From: Kitasatospora sp. MAP12-44
Lineage (GTDB): Bacteria; Actinomycetota; Actinomycetes; Streptomycetales; Streptomycetaceae
Reading direction: 5' to 3'
Length of the DNA: 64,000 bases
NCBI RefSeq assembly: GCF_029892095.1
Contig: NZ_JARZAE010000004.1
Location: forward strand, 5,332,001-5,396,000
Part shown: piece after piece, positions 49,281-58,549 of the stretch
Position numbering within the stretch: position 1 is the stretch's first letter
How the letters are laid out: each line of letters begins with the position of its first letter
Program-made: the position numbers and the translations under genes
Notes under the pieces: model-generated
What the model was told of the DNA's origin: nothing
The model's input: the letters and a program-made list of their open reading frames with translations, nothing else
Database searches by the model: none

Positions 49281-51026
49281 TCAGACCGGCAGCGACCAGG
49301 CCTGGTTGGCCTGGTGGTCGCCGCAGGTCCAGGTGTCGAGCTTGGTCCCGCTGGTGCTGCCGCCGCCGTAGACGTCCAGGCAGAGGCCGGAGCCGGCGTT
49401 CACCATGGTCCCGTCGGGCTTGGCGGTCCACTGCTGGGCCGTGCTCCCCGTGCAGGACGACAGCACGGCCGAGGACCCCGCCGAACTCCCGGACGCGGTC
49501 AGGCACTTCCCGAGCGTGCGGACGGTGCTGTCGGTGTTCAGGGTCCAGCGCTGGTTGGCGTTCCCGGTGCAGGCGTACAGGACGACCGGGTTGCCGTCGG
49601 TGGTCGCGCTGCCGGAGTCGTCCGCGCACTTGGCGCCGTTACCGGTCAGCTGGCCGGTCGGGACGGCGGCCGAGCAGCCCTGCGGGGTGAGCCGCCAGAC
49701 GGCCGTGCCGTGCGCCGGCACGGTCGCGGTCAGAGCCGAGCTGGTGGTTGAACTCGTGCCGGTCCAGAGGTTCTTGGCGCTGACCGTGCAGCCGGGCAGG
49801 CCCACCGCGGCGAGCGTGGTGCTGACCGACTGCGCGGAGGACGAGCGGTTGAGGACGGCGACCGCCCGGTCGCCGTTGGCCAGCGGACGGGCGAGCACGT
49901 CGGTCGTCCCGTTGGTGGAGACCACGCCGGCCTGTCGGCCCGCGCTGTCCTGGTCCACCGCGACCAGGTCGCTGTTGCCGATCGCGGCGACGGAGGCCGG
50001 CGAGAGCGAGGCGACGTCGGAGGAGAGGATCAGCGGCGCGGCCATCATCGACCACAGGGCGACCTGGCTGCGCGACTCGTCGGCGGTCAGGCCGCCGTCG
50101 CCGGCGATCAGGAAGTCCGGGTCGTTCCAGTTGCCGGGGGCCGCGTAGCGGCCGATCCAGCGGTTGTAGCCGTAGTTGGAGAGCACCGAGCTCCAGCGCG
50201 AGGCGTTCGGCTTGCTCGCGTCGTAGGTCGCGATGTCCGAGCCCTCCCGCCAGAGTTGGCCGTCCTGGCCGACCCAGCCGAGCACCGAGAACCAGCTCGG
50301 GTTGCCCCACTCGCCGGTCTGGAAGTAGGCGGGGGCGGACTCGGAGAAGACGATGTCGCGTCCGCTGCCGGCCAGCGCGGCGGCCTCGGCGTCGTAGGCC
50401 TGGCGGTAGGACTGCTCCTGGGTCTGGCCGGGGGCGGCCCAGACGTTGCAGCCGTCCAGCTTGAGGTAGTCCACGCCCCACGAGGCGAAGCTGGCCGCGT
50501 CCTGGGCGAAGTGGTCGGCGCCACCGCCCTGGGGCTGGCCGCTTCCGGCGTAGCCTCCGCAGGTGGCGGAGCCGGCGTCCTCGTAGATGCCGAACTTCAG
50601 GCCCCGCGCGTGCAGGTAGGAGCCCAGCCAGGCCATCCCGTGCGGGAACTTCACCGGGTCGGCGACCAGGTTGCCGGCGCTGTCGCGGGTGCTCGTCATC
50701 CAGCAGTCGTCGACGGTGACGGTGGTGTAGCCCTTGGCGGCGAGGCCGGAGCTGACCAGGGCGTCGGCGTTGGCCGTGATGGTCTGCTCGTTCATCCCGC
50801 ACTGGTAGTGCGCCCAGTCGTTCCAGCCCATCGGCGGCGTCGGGGCGAGCCGGGGGGAGGTGGCGGCAGAGGCGGCGGTGTGAGCGGCGGCCGGGGCCGG
50901 CGCGGCAGCCGGTACGGGGGCTGCGGCAGCTGCTGCGGAGCTGGTCAGGGGAAGGGCGGAGAGCGATAGCGCGGCCAGTGCGGCGGTGGAGAGCAGGCTG
51001 CGCAGTGTGCGGCGAACCGGTGGCAC
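49281..51026 (-). CDS. Secreted GH27 alpha-galactosidase with ricin-type lectin domain
   Basis: A 581-residue exported enzyme. A signal peptide is followed by the GH27 barrel: PPMGWNDWAHY near the start, VDYLKLDGCN with the nucleophile Asp, and the later acid in NWNDPDFLIAG. A Greek-key beta domain follows (DVLARPLANGDRAVAVLN). The C-terminal about 125 residues form a ricin-B/CBM13 module with three CxxxNxNQRW-like repeats (ANQRW, AQQWT, NQAWSL). It would release galactose from plant galactomannan or similar. GTG 51026 follows GGAAGGAG. Confidence 0.93.
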   Translation of the reverse strand: MPPVRRTLRSLLSTAALAALSLSALPLTSSAAAAAAPVPAAAPAPAAAHTAASAATSPRLAPTPPMGWNDWAHYQCGMNEQTITANADALVSSGLAAKGYTTVTVDDCWMTSTRDSAGNLVADPVKFPHGMAWLGSYLHARGLKFGIYEDAGSATCGGYAGSGQPQGGGADHFAQDAASFASWGVDYLKLDGCNVWAAPGQTQEQSYRQAYDAEAAALAGSGRDIVFSESAPAYFQTGEWGNPSWFSVLGWVGQDGQLWREGSDIATYDASKPNASRWSSVLSNYGYNRWIGRYAAPGNWNDPDFLIAGDGGLTADESRSQVALWSMMAAPLILSSDVASLSPASVAAIGNSDLVAVDQDSAGRQAGVVSTNGTTDVLARPLANGDRAVAVLNRSSSAQSVSTTLAAVGLPGCTVSAKNLWTGTSSTTSSALTATVPAHGTAVWRLTPQGCSAAVPTGQLTGNGAKCADDSGSATTDGNPVVLYACTGNANQRWTLNTDSTVRTLGKCLTASGSSAGSSAVLSSCTGSTAQQWTAKPDGTMVNAGSGLCLDVYGGGSTSGTKLDTWTCGDHQANQAWSLPV

Positions 51027-51113
51027 GGAGGCTCCTTCCAGGCGGCCCAGAGGGCGCCAGGGAAGTCGTTGGGGGGATGTTCCGAGCGGTCTGCTGTCTG
51101 CTGTGCGCAACCA

Positions 51114-51141
51114 GTGCAGCGTCACTGCACATTTGTGTCAA
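51114..51141 (-). promoter_or_regulatory. Promoter and possible operator of the alpha-galactosidase gene
   Basis: On the minus strand TTGACA (51141-51136) precedes an inverted repeat GTGCAG-N5-CTGCAC (51114-51130, plus-strand reading). The repeat occupies the spacer and the -10 position, so a repressor there would block transcription. The -10 itself (TGCACT) is poor. Confidence 0.5.
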
Positions 51142-51250
51142 GAGTCGCGGCAAAGCGAGCATAAACAAACATGTCATGTCGCTGCCATGCGCCAGGACAG
51201 TCCAGGGCTCGGGGCAACAGGGGCGCGAGCCAGCAAGGTGCAAACAGCAA

Positions 51251-51289
51251 GCGGCCGGACCGGGGGCTCGCTCACCCCGGTCCGGCCGC
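51251..51289 (-). terminator. Terminator of the histidine phosphatase gene
   Basis: A 15-bp perfect stem, GCGGCCGGACCGGGG with its complement at 51275-51289, lies 16 bp past the stop codon. Confidence 0.82.
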
Positions 51290-51304
51290 CAAGCACGTGA
51301 GGCG

Positions 51305-52051
51305 CTACCCCTCCAGGTGCCCCGTCTCGTTCCACTGGTCGGGCAGCATCCCGTCGAACCCCGACCGCCACAGCCCGACCGAGCAGTTGGCCACCGGAGC
51401 GAGCGCCAGCAGCTGCTCCTCGCTGAGCCGCTCCAGGACGTACCGCAGCATCAGCACCACGTTGTCGTGCGCCACCAGCAGCACGGGCCGGCCGGCCTCC
51501 TGCGCACACAGGTCGCGCAGGCAGCCGCGCACCCGCAGGGCGACGTCCAGCCAGCTCTCGCCCCCGGGCGGGCGGTAGTACAGCTCGCCCATCTTGCGGC
51601 GCCGGGCGGCCTCCTCGGGCTGGTACTTCTCGATCGCCGCCTCGGTGAGCATCTCCAGCACGCCCAGCTCACGGTCGCGCAGCCGCTCGTCGTAGCGGAC
51701 GGTGAGCCCCACCGGCACCGCGCCCAGCCCGGCGGCCTGGGCGAGCGCGATCCGCGCGGTCTCCGCCGTCCGGACGTACGGCGAGCACCAGACGGCGCGC
51801 GGCCGGTCGCTCGGGGCCAGCCCGGCCCACCAGCGGCCGAACGCCTGGGCCTGGGCCTGGCCGTGCATGGAGAGCGGGATGTCGGCGTCGCGGCAGGTGA
51901 TCGGCACGGTCAGCGCCCCGCTGGCCTTGGCGAGCTGGAACTCCACGTTGGCGACGCTCTCACCGTGCCGGGTGGCGATCAGGACGGACGGCAGCGGGGT
52001 GGTCCCGGCACGCTGCTGGTGCCCGTTGAGGATGCTGCTCAGCTCTGCCAT
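51305..52051 (-). CDS. Histidine phosphatase superfamily protein
   Basis: A 248-residue phosphoglycerate-mutase-like protein. The phosphorylated His is in ATRHGESVAN, SPYVRTAETA carries the second Arg, RDRELGVLE the acid, and VAHDNVVLM the second His. The substrate (sugar phosphate, metabolite or protein) cannot be deduced. ATG 52051 is chosen over the longer frame to 52114. It sits downstream of mctP, but a terminator hairpin separates them. Confidence 0.88.
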   Translation of the reverse strand: MAELSSILNGHQQRAGTTPLPSVLIATRHGESVANVEFQLAKASGALTVPITCRDADIPLSMHGQAQAQAFGRWWAGLAPSDRPRAVWCSPYVRTAETARIALAQAAGLGAVPVGLTVRYDERLRDRELGVLEMLTEAAIEKYQPEEAARRRKMGELYYRPPGGESWLDVALRVRGCLRDLCAQEAGRPVLLVAHDNVVLMLRYVLERLSEEQLLALAPVANCSVGLWRSGFDGMLPDQWNETGHLEG

Positions 52052-52134
52052 CGCGGTGCTCCCCGTGATTGGACGGTGTGGGGGCCGGCCGGACCGGAGG
52101 CGTGGCTGCCCCACAGCTGCTCGCGGATGATCGT

Positions 52135-52168
52135 GCCGCCACCTCCCAGTGTTGAGGGAGGTGGCGGC
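52135..52168 (-). terminator. Terminator of the DUF3311-mctP operon
   Basis: GCCGCCACCTCCC pairs with GGGAGGTGGCGGC around AGTGTTGA, 27 bp past the mctP stop. Confidence 0.85.
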
Positions 52169-52195
52169 GCGATCACAGGGCGCGTGGCGAGGCGT

Positions 52196-53824
52196 TTAAT
52201 GCGCCGCCACCGGCAGGGGCGCATCGACGTGCTCGGGGTCGCCCGACTCCGCGCTGTAGTCGGCGGGCGAGGTCTCGTCCACGCCGTCCGCGACCTTCGC
52301 CGCCCGCAGTACCAGGGTGAGCCCGACCGCGACCAGCAGGTTGAGCACGAAGGCGGTCAGGCCGACGTAGCCGATCTGGCCGATCACCGGGATCGGGGCC
52401 GAGTTGCCGCCGAAGTGCTTGGTGGCGGGGGAGGCCAGGCCGTACGCCTTCCAGGTCCCGTAGGCCATGCCGACCGCCCAGCCGGCGAGCAGCGCCCAGC
52501 GGTGGAACCAGCGGGTGAACAGGCCGCCGACCACCGAGACGAAGGTCTGCAGGATCCACAGGCCGCCGAGCAGCTGCAGGTTGATCGCGACCTGCTTGTC
52601 CATGCCGAGGACGAAGGCCAGCGCGCCGACCTTGACCAGCAGCGAGGCGATCTTGGCGACCCTGGTCTCCTGGGCGGGGGTGGCGTCGGGCTTGACGAAC
52701 TCCTTGTACACATTGCGGGTGAAGAGGTTGGCGGCCGCGATCGACATGATCGCGGCCGGTACCAGCGCGCCGATCCCGATCGCCGCGAACGCCACGCCGG
52801 TGAACCAGGACGGGAAGAGCTGGCTGAACAGCTGCGGCACCGCGAGCTGGCTGTTGAAGCCCTTGACACCGTGACTGACGTTCGCCGTGACGGCCATGAA
52901 ACCGAGCAGCGCCAGCAGTCCCAGCATCAGCGAGTAGGCGGGCAGGATGGCCATGTTGCGGCGCACGGTGTTGCGGGACTTGGAGGCCAGCACACCGGTC
53001 ACCGAGTGCGGGTAGAGGAAGAGCGCCATCGCCGAGCCGAGCCCGAGCGTGGCGTACGTCCACTGCGCCGAGGGCGCGATGATCAGCGAGCCGATCGGCT
53101 TGCCGTTGGCCCCCTTGGTCTCGAACTTGGTCGCCGCCGTGTCGAAGATGTGCCCGAACCCGCCCAGCCGGTGCGGGATGTAGAGCACCGCGGCGATGAT
53201 CACGACGTAGACCAGGGTGTCCTTGACGAAGGCGATCAGCGCGGGCGCCCGCAGGCCCGAGGAGTACGTGTAGGCGGCCAGCACCGCGAAGGCCAGGAAG
53301 AGCGGCAGGTCCTTGACGAACCAGTTGGAGTTCGCCCCGCCGCCGACCCCCAGGGTGTCCAGCACCGCCTGGATGCCGACCAGTTGGAGTGCGATGTACG
53401 GCATGGTGGCGAGGATCCCGGTCAGTGCCACCGCCAGCGAGAGTGCCTTGGAGCCGTAGCGGCCGCGGATGAAGTCGGCCGGCGTGACGTACCCGTGCAC
53501 CCGGGCGACCGACCAGAGCCGGGGCAGGAAGGCGAAGACCAGCGGGAAGGCGATGATGGTGTACGGCACCGCGAAGAAGCCCGCCGCGCCGGTCGCGTAG
53601 ACCGCCGCGGGGACCGCGATGAAGGTGTACGCCGTGTAGAGGTCACCGCCGAGCAGGAACCAGGTCACCCAGGTCCCGAAGCTGCGGCCGCCGAGCCCCC
53701 ATTCGTCCAGGTGCAGGGCGTTCTCGGCGCGCCGCCAGCGCGAGGCGAGGAAGCCCAGCACGGTGACGCCGGTGAAGAAGAGCAGAAAGACCACCAGTGC
53801 GGTCGTGTTGACGCCGTGGCTCAT
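52196..53824 (-). CDS. Sodium:solute symporter, MctP-like monocarboxylate permease
   Basis: A 542-residue membrane protein with about 13 helices. The SSS signature region GAANSNWFVKD-like and the sodium-site helices are visible, with GRSFGTWVTWFLLGGDLYTAYTF near the start. It most resembles MctP/YjcG-type permeases for lactate, pyruvate or acetate. It is preceded by a DUF3311 gene with a 4-bp overlap, the constant partner of these transporters. The C-terminal tail is cytoplasmic and acidic. Confidence 0.88.
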   Translation of the reverse strand: MSHGVNTTALVVFLLFFTGVTVLGFLASRWRRAENALHLDEWGLGGRSFGTWVTWFLLGGDLYTAYTFIAVPAAVYATGAAGFFAVPYTIIAFPLVFAFLPRLWSVARVHGYVTPADFIRGRYGSKALSLAVALTGILATMPYIALQLVGIQAVLDTLGVGGGANSNWFVKDLPLFLAFAVLAAYTYSSGLRAPALIAFVKDTLVYVVIIAAVLYIPHRLGGFGHIFDTAATKFETKGANGKPIGSLIIAPSAQWTYATLGLGSAMALFLYPHSVTGVLASKSRNTVRRNMAILPAYSLMLGLLALLGFMAVTANVSHGVKGFNSQLAVPQLFSQLFPSWFTGVAFAAIGIGALVPAAIMSIAAANLFTRNVYKEFVKPDATPAQETRVAKIASLLVKVGALAFVLGMDKQVAINLQLLGGLWILQTFVSVVGGLFTRWFHRWALLAGWAVGMAYGTWKAYGLASPATKHFGGNSAPIPVIGQIGYVGLTAFVLNLLVAVGLTLVLRAAKVADGVDETSPADYSAESGDPEHVDAPLPVAAH

Positions 53825-54108
53825 CGCAGCGCACCTTCCCGGAGACGCAGCGCCTTGCGCTGCTTCTCCTCACGGGTGATCAGCAGGTAGGCGCCGACGG
53901 TGAAGACGGCCGACAGCGGCACCCAGAGCAGCTGGTACCAGTAGAAGAACGGGATCCCGTCCAGTCGCGGGGTGAGCCGCGCGTACGAGGAGACCCACAG
54001 CTCGGCGACGATCGGTACGAGCAGGCAGACCGCGGCGGCCACTCTGGAAGGGGTGATCACCGGCGGGGCACCTGGTGGCGCCTGCGGTGCGTCTGGAACG
54101 GTGGACAT
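53821..54108 (-). CDS. DUF3311 small membrane protein, partner of the MctP-like symporter
   Basis: A 95-residue protein with two transmembrane helices (VAAAVCLLVPIVAELWV and LLWVPLSAVFTVGAYLLI) and a basic C-terminus. DUF3311 proteins are encoded directly ahead of sodium:solute symporters of this type and are thought to be accessory subunits. Its stop overlaps the mctP ATG by 4 bp (ATGA). ATG 54108 is the likely start. Confidence 0.88.
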   Translation of the reverse strand: MSTVPDAPQAPPGAPPVITPSRVAAAVCLLVPIVAELWVSSYARLTPRLDGIPFFYWYQLLWVPLSAVFTVGAYLLITREEKQRKALRLREGALR

Positions 54109-54288
54109 CGGGCGGCTCCGGCGGTTGCTGGGGATCACCGGCAGCGCCGCAGCGCACCGGTCACGGGACCGGTCCGCCCGCCGAGCAGCGCGTCGTGGTG
54201 ATCGGCATGGATGCCACGGAATGTAGGGCACCAGGCAGCCGGCTGTCACCAGCGTTACCCAAGCGGATGCGAACAGTGGCGCACCCGA

Positions 54289-54294
54289 TAGCGT
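54289..54294 (+). promoter_or_regulatory. -10 element of a leaderless promoter
   Basis: TAGCGT lies 6 nt before the ATG of the PPTase gene, with no Shine-Dalgarno sequence. Confidence 0.55.
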
Positions 54295-54300
54295 GCCGCC

Positions 54301-55029
54301 ATGCCCCTAGAACCGAACGCCACCCATATCTGGTGGGCCCGGCCGACCGACCTCCCGCAGTCGCTGCTCGCCCAACTCTCCGACGCGGAGCGGCACAAGG
54401 CCGCCGCTCTGCGCAGCGAGCCCGAGCGCCGCCGCTCGGTGACGGCGGCCCTGCTGCTGCGCGCCGCCGTCGCCGCATACACCGGCGCGCCCGCGGACCG
54501 GCTCGGCGAACTCCCCGTCGTCCGGCGGTGCGAGGAGTGCGGCGGGCCGCACGGCAGACCGCGTCTGGACGACAGCGCGCTCGAACTGACGGTGACCCAC
54601 TCCGGCGAGCGGGTCGGGGTCGGTATCGCCGACGGGATCCGGATCGGCCTGGACGTCGAGCCGTTGGCGAACGCGCCGATCACCGAGGGGATGGCCGACA
54701 TCGCCTGCACCCCGGCCGAGGCGCGCTGGATGGAAGCGCAGCCGCCCGCCGAGTTCCCCGGGGCGTTCCTGCGGCTCTGGACGGCCAAGGAGGCGGTGCT
54801 CAAGGCCTTCGGCACCGGACTGCTGAAGCCGCTGACCGAGGTGGAGCTCAAGCCGCCGACCGACGGCGGCCCGTTCACCGGCCCGGTGCTCTCCGGCGTG
54901 GAGGCCTGGCTCTACCCGGTCACGCCGGGCGAGGGCTACCTCGGCTCACTCGCGGCGCTGGCGCCGCTCGGCGCGATCCGCGAGCACGACGGCGACGCCC
55001 TGCTCGCGACCCTCCTCGCGACCCTCTGA
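54301..55029 (+). CDS. Sfp-type 4'-phosphopantetheinyl transferase
   Basis: A 242-residue PPTase. The Mg-binding motif GLDVEP and the catalytic WTAKEAVLKAFGTGL are intact. It moves phosphopantetheine from CoA to carrier proteins of polyketide or peptide synthases, so it may serve clusters elsewhere. It lies alone in front of dasR, and its stop is only 6 bp from that of the convergent dasR gene. The N-terminal VxxWWARP-like segment fits the Sfp group. A leaderless start is likely. Confidence 0.92.
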   Translation: MPLEPNATHIWWARPTDLPQSLLAQLSDAERHKAAALRSEPERRRSVTAALLLRAAVAAYTGAPADRLGELPVVRRCEECGGPHGRPRLDDSALELTVTHSGERVGVGIADGIRIGLDVEPLANAPITEGMADIACTPAEARWMEAQPPAEFPGAFLRLWTAKEAVLKAFGTGLLKPLTEVELKPPTDGGPFTGPVLSGVEAWLYPVTPGEGYLGSLAALAPLGAIREHDGDALLATLLATL

Positions 55030-55035
55030 CCGTTC

Positions 55036-55848
55036 CTACGCCTGGCTGGGCCGCTGCAGCCGGGTGATGAACTTGTACCGGTCCCCGCGGTAGATCGAGC
55101 GCACCCACTCCACCGGCGCCCCCTCGGCGTCGAAGGAGTGCCGTGCGAGCTGCAGCATCGGCAGCCCGAGGTCGGAGCCGAGCAGCCCGGCCTCGCGCGG
55201 GTTGGCCAGCGTGGTCTCGATGGTCTCCTCGGCCTCGGCCACCACCACGCCGTACACCTCGCGCAGCGCGGTGTAGAGCGAGTTGTGCTTGACCAGGTTG
55301 CGGCGCAGCGCCGGGAACCGCTTGGCGGACAGGTGGGCCACCTCGATGGCCATCGGGTCGCCGTTGGCCAGCCGCAGCCGCTCGATCCGCAGCACCCGCC
55401 CGCCGGGCTTCATGTCCAGCAGCGGGGCCAGCCGGTCGTCCGCGGTGACATAGCCGACCTCGATCAGCCGCGAGGTGGGCTCCAGGCCCTGCGCCCGCAT
55501 GTCCTCGGTGTAGGAGGTGAGTTGGAGGGCCTGCGCGACCTTGGGCTTGGCGACGAAGGTGCCCTTGCCCTGGATCCGCTCCAGTCGGCCCTCGACGACC
55601 AGCTCCTGCAGCGCCTGCCGGACGGTCGTCCGCGAGGTGTCGAACTGCGCGGCGAGCGCGCGCTCGGGCGGTACGGGAGTGCCGGCCGGCTGGGTCTCGG
55701 TGAGCTGGAGCAGGTGTCGCTTCAGCCCGTAGTACTTGGGCACCCGCGCCGCCACCGGGTCCGTACCCGCACCGGTCGGTGCGGGCTGGTCGATCGGCTG
55801 GGGGTGGTTCGCCCGAAGCTGGGCCGTGGTGCCCCCGTCGCTGCTCAT
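55036..55848 (-). CDS. dasR: DasR, GntR/HutC-family global regulator of chitin and GlcNAc use
   Basis: A 270-residue protein. The GntR winged helix (PPERALAAQFDTSRTTVRQALQELVVEGRL, given by its ends) is followed by GKGTFVAKPK and a UTRA domain. The segments LQLTSYTEDMRAQGLEPTS and SVYRGDRYKF-type ending are nearly identical to S. coelicolor DasR as I recall it. DasR represses chitinase, GlcNAc-transport and antibiotic genes; GlcN-6-phosphate releases it. The gene diverges from dasA across a region with two dre sites. The N-terminal 30 residues are a non-conserved Pro/Gln-rich extension. Confidence 0.96.
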   Translation of the reverse strand: MSSDGGTTAQLRANHPQPIDQPAPTGAGTDPVAARVPKYYGLKRHLLQLTETQPAGTPVPPERALAAQFDTSRTTVRQALQELVVEGRLERIQGKGTFVAKPKVAQALQLTSYTEDMRAQGLEPTSRLIEVGYVTADDRLAPLLDMKPGGRVLRIERLRLANGDPMAIEVAHLSAKRFPALRRNLVKHNSLYTALREVYGVVVAEAEETIETTLANPREAGLLGSDLGLPMLQLARHSFDAEGAPVEWVRSIYRGDRYKFITRLQRPSQA

Positions 55849-56007
55849 GGCCGCTTCTCCGCTCCTCGCGAGACCGTTGATGATCCCGCCGCCTCGTTAA
55901 CGGCACACATCGTTGCACGTATGTCCGGGCGACGGGCACCTCATCACACGATGAACGATGAGCGGTGTCGGCTTGATAACGGGTGGTCCGGATTGGTCTT
56001 CGGCCCG

Positions 56008-56059
56008 TTGACACACCCATTGGTCTAGGCCAAGCTCCTGGCATCTGGTCTACACCACT
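56008..56059 (+). promoter_or_regulatory. dasA promoter with two dre sites
   Basis: TTGACA (56008-56013), 17 bp, CAAGCT (56031-56036). The first dre, ATTGGTCTAGGCCAAG (56019-56034), lies between them; the second, TCTGGTCTACACCACT (56044-56059), spans the predicted start site, 25 bp downstream centre to centre. Confidence 0.85.
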
Positions 56060-56181
56060 GCAGACCAACCATGAATCCAAGCCCATCTCCAGGGTTCTCG
56101 ACGCCCCTTCCCCACCGATTTGCAGGGGTTTGTCGCAGGCTTCCGACGGAGGGCAACCCGGGCATCCCTCAGGAGGATGGC

Positions 56182-57444
56182 GTGAAGCGTCAGCTCATCG
56201 CGGCGGTCGGCGTCGCAGCAATGGTCGTCGGTGTCGCGGCGTGTGGTTCGTCCGCCAAGAACAACGCGGGCAGCGCGGGGCAGTACAACGGCAAGACCGT
56301 TACCGCGTGGCTCATGTCCGGCTCCGCCCCGCAGTCCTGGCAGGACGGCGTCAAGGCCGACTTCGAGGCGCAGTACCCGGGTGCCAAGCTCAACATCCAG
56401 ATCCAGAAGTGGGACGGGATCGGCGCCAAGGTCACCACCGGCCTCTCCGACAACTCCGTCGACGTCCTGGAGGTCGGCAACACCCAGACCGCGGGCTACG
56501 CGGCCACCGGCGGCCTGCTCGACCTGACCGCCGCCAAGGCCGACCTCGGCGGCAGCGACTGGGCCGCCAACCTGAACGCCTCCTCGGTGCTGGACGGCAA
56601 GCAGTACGCCGCGCCCTGGTACTTCACCAACCGCGTGGTCATCTACAACAAGGCGCTCTGGACCAAGGCCGGCATCACCGCGACGCCGAAGACCCTGGAC
56701 GAGTTCTACGGCGACCTCGACAAGCTGAAGACCACCGCCGGCGTCTCGCAGCCGATCTACCTGCCCGGCGAGGAGTGGTACACCTACTTCGGCCTGCTCT
56801 CGGGCGCCGGCGGCCAGATTGCCAAGCAGAACGGCAGCACCTGGGTCGGCAACCTGGAGTCCCCGGAGGCCAAGGCCGCCTTCCAGACCTTCCAGAAGCT
56901 GCAGAGCTACTCCAGCGCCCCGAAGGACAAGGACGAGGCCACCCCGGAGCAGACCACGGTCTTCTCCAAGGGCGACGTGGGCGCGATGATCGGCCTGGGC
57001 TGGGAGGCTCCGGACCCCAAGGACATCCCGGCCGCCGACGTCGGCTACTTCGCGCTCCCCGGCGCGACCGCCGACAAGCCGTCCGGCGTCTTCCTCGGCG
57101 GCTCGAACCTCGCCGTCGCCCAGGACACCAAGAACCCCGACCTGGCCAAGGGTCTGCTCAAGATCATGCTGTCGGACAAGTACGAGGGCCAGATGGCCTC
57201 GACCGGCCTGATCCCGAACAAGCCGTCGCTGGACTCGCTGGCCACCACCCCGTTCGCCCAGGCGGCCATCCCGGCCAGCACCAACGGCGCCACCACGCCG
57301 AACACGCCGAACTGGTCGAACGTCGAGAACACCCCGAACCCGATCAAGGACTTCCTGGCCGCCGTCCTGCAGGGTGCGGACTACGACTCCACCGCCAAGA
57401 AGTACGACGCAACCATGACGCAGCTTCTCGGCCAGAAGCAGTAG
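56182..57444 (+). CDS. dasA: Chitooligosaccharide-binding lipoprotein of an ABC importer
   Basis: A 420-residue solute-binding protein. The signal peptide ends in VGVAACGSS, a lipobox, so it is anchored to the outer face of the membrane. The remainder is the two-lobed SBP type 1 fold (FEAQYPGAKLNIQIQKW). In S. coelicolor DasA captures N,N'-diacetylchitobiose. The start is GTG 56182 with a perfect AGGAGG. A strong hairpin separates it from dasB, probably allowing more binding protein than permease. Confidence 0.95.
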   Translation: MKRQLIAAVGVAAMVVGVAACGSSAKNNAGSAGQYNGKTVTAWLMSGSAPQSWQDGVKADFEAQYPGAKLNIQIQKWDGIGAKVTTGLSDNSVDVLEVGNTQTAGYAATGGLLDLTAAKADLGGSDWAANLNASSVLDGKQYAAPWYFTNRVVIYNKALWTKAGITATPKTLDEFYGDLDKLKTTAGVSQPIYLPGEEWYTYFGLLSGAGGQIAKQNGSTWVGNLESPEAKAAFQTFQKLQSYSSAPKDKDEATPEQTTVFSKGDVGAMIGLGWEAPDPKDIPAADVGYFALPGATADKPSGVFLGGSNLAVAQDTKNPDLAKGLLKIMLSDKYEGQMASTGLIPNKPSLDSLATTPFAQAAIPASTNGATTPNTPNWSNVENTPNPIKDFLAAVLQGADYDSTAKKYDATMTQLLGQKQ

Positions 57445-57450
57445 TCCTGA

Positions 57451-57499
57451 GCGGCGCCGCCCACCCGGCCCTCCCCACGGAGGCGGTGGGCGGCGCCGC
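57451..57499 (+). promoter_or_regulatory. Hairpin between dasA and dasB
   Basis: GCGGCGCCGCCCACC (57451-57465) pairs with GGTGGGCGGCGCCGC (57485-57499) around a 19-nt loop, without a T-run. It probably stabilises the dasA message or causes partial termination. Confidence 0.7.
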
Positions 57500-57547
57500 T
57501 GCCCTGTTGTGGCCACTTGTCGGGCCAGGTGTGAGGAAGTGAGAACC

Positions 57548-58549
57548 ATGGCTGTGCATTCGGAGCGGGTGCGGACACGGTCCCCGGAGCCGGGGGACGC
57601 CATCGCCGGGAGGCACCCCGGCGGCGGCGCGGGCCCGAGCAGACCGGTCCCCGGTCCGAGCCTGCTGAGCCGCGGCGCGCCCTACCTGCTGCTGCTGCCG
57701 GCCATCGTGGCCACCCTGGCCCTGCTGGGCTGGCCGCTGGTCAAGACGTTCGAGCTCTCCTTCCAGAACCTGAACAAGCGCCAGCTGATCCTGCACCTGA
57801 CCGAGTGGAACGGCTTCGCCAACTACACGGACCAGCTCACCAGTTCGGAGTTCTGGCACACCACCGGCCGCACGATCGCCTTCACAGCCGTCAACGTCGT
57901 GCTGATCATGGGTGGCGGCACGCTGGTCGGGCTGCTGCTCAACCGGCTCGGCAAGAAGATGCGGATCCTGCTCCAGGTCAGCCTGATGCTCGCCTGGGCG
58001 ATGCCGATCGTGGCCGCCGCCACCGTCTTCAGCTGGCTCTTCGACTCCCGCTTCGGTGTCGTCAACTGGTTCCTGGACCAGCTGGGTTGGCACTCCATGG
58101 CGGACCACAACTGGTACAGCTCGCAGACCGGCACGTTCTTCGTGATCGTCCTGCTGATCGTCTGGCAGTCGATCCCGTTCGTCGCCTTCACCATGTACGC
58201 GGGCCTGACCACCATCCCGGCCGAGCTCTACGAGGCGGCCCGGATGGACGGCGCCGGAGCGTGGCGGATCTTCCGCTGGGTGGTCTTCCCCAGCCTGAAG
58301 CCGTTCTTCCTGAGCACCACGTTCCTGGAGATCATCTGGGTCTTCAAGTCCTTCACCCAGATCCTCGCCGTCAACGCCGGCGGCCCCCAGGGACTCACCC
58401 AGACGCTGCCGTTCTACGCCTACATCCAGGGCACCGGCAACCAGCACTACGGCATCGGCGCGACGATCGCCGTGCTCACCATCCTGATGCTGCTCGTGCT
58501 GATGGCGTACTACTTCCGGATCATTCTGAAGCAGGAGGACGAGCTGTGA
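57548..58549 (+). CDS. dasB: Chitooligosaccharide ABC permease DasB
   Basis: A 333-residue MalF-type permease with six helices after a cytoplasmic Pro/Gly-rich N-terminus. The EAA loop that docks the ATPase is EAARMDGAGAWRIFRWVVFPSLKP in short form. The ATPase itself is not in the operon; in S. coelicolor the shared MsiK energises it. ATG 57548 follows GTGAGGAAGTGAG. Overlaps dasC by 4 bp. Confidence 0.94.
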   Translation: MAVHSERVRTRSPEPGDAIAGRHPGGGAGPSRPVPGPSLLSRGAPYLLLLPAIVATLALLGWPLVKTFELSFQNLNKRQLILHLTEWNGFANYTDQLTSSEFWHTTGRTIAFTAVNVVLIMGGGTLVGLLLNRLGKKMRILLQVSLMLAWAMPIVAAATVFSWLFDSRFGVVNWFLDQLGWHSMADHNWYSSQTGTFFVIVLLIVWQSIPFVAFTMYAGLTTIPAELYEAARMDGAGAWRIFRWVVFPSLKPFFLSTTFLEIIWVFKSFTQILAVNAGGPQGLTQTLPFYAYIQGTGNQHYGIGATIAVLTILMLLVLMAYYFRIILKQEDEL

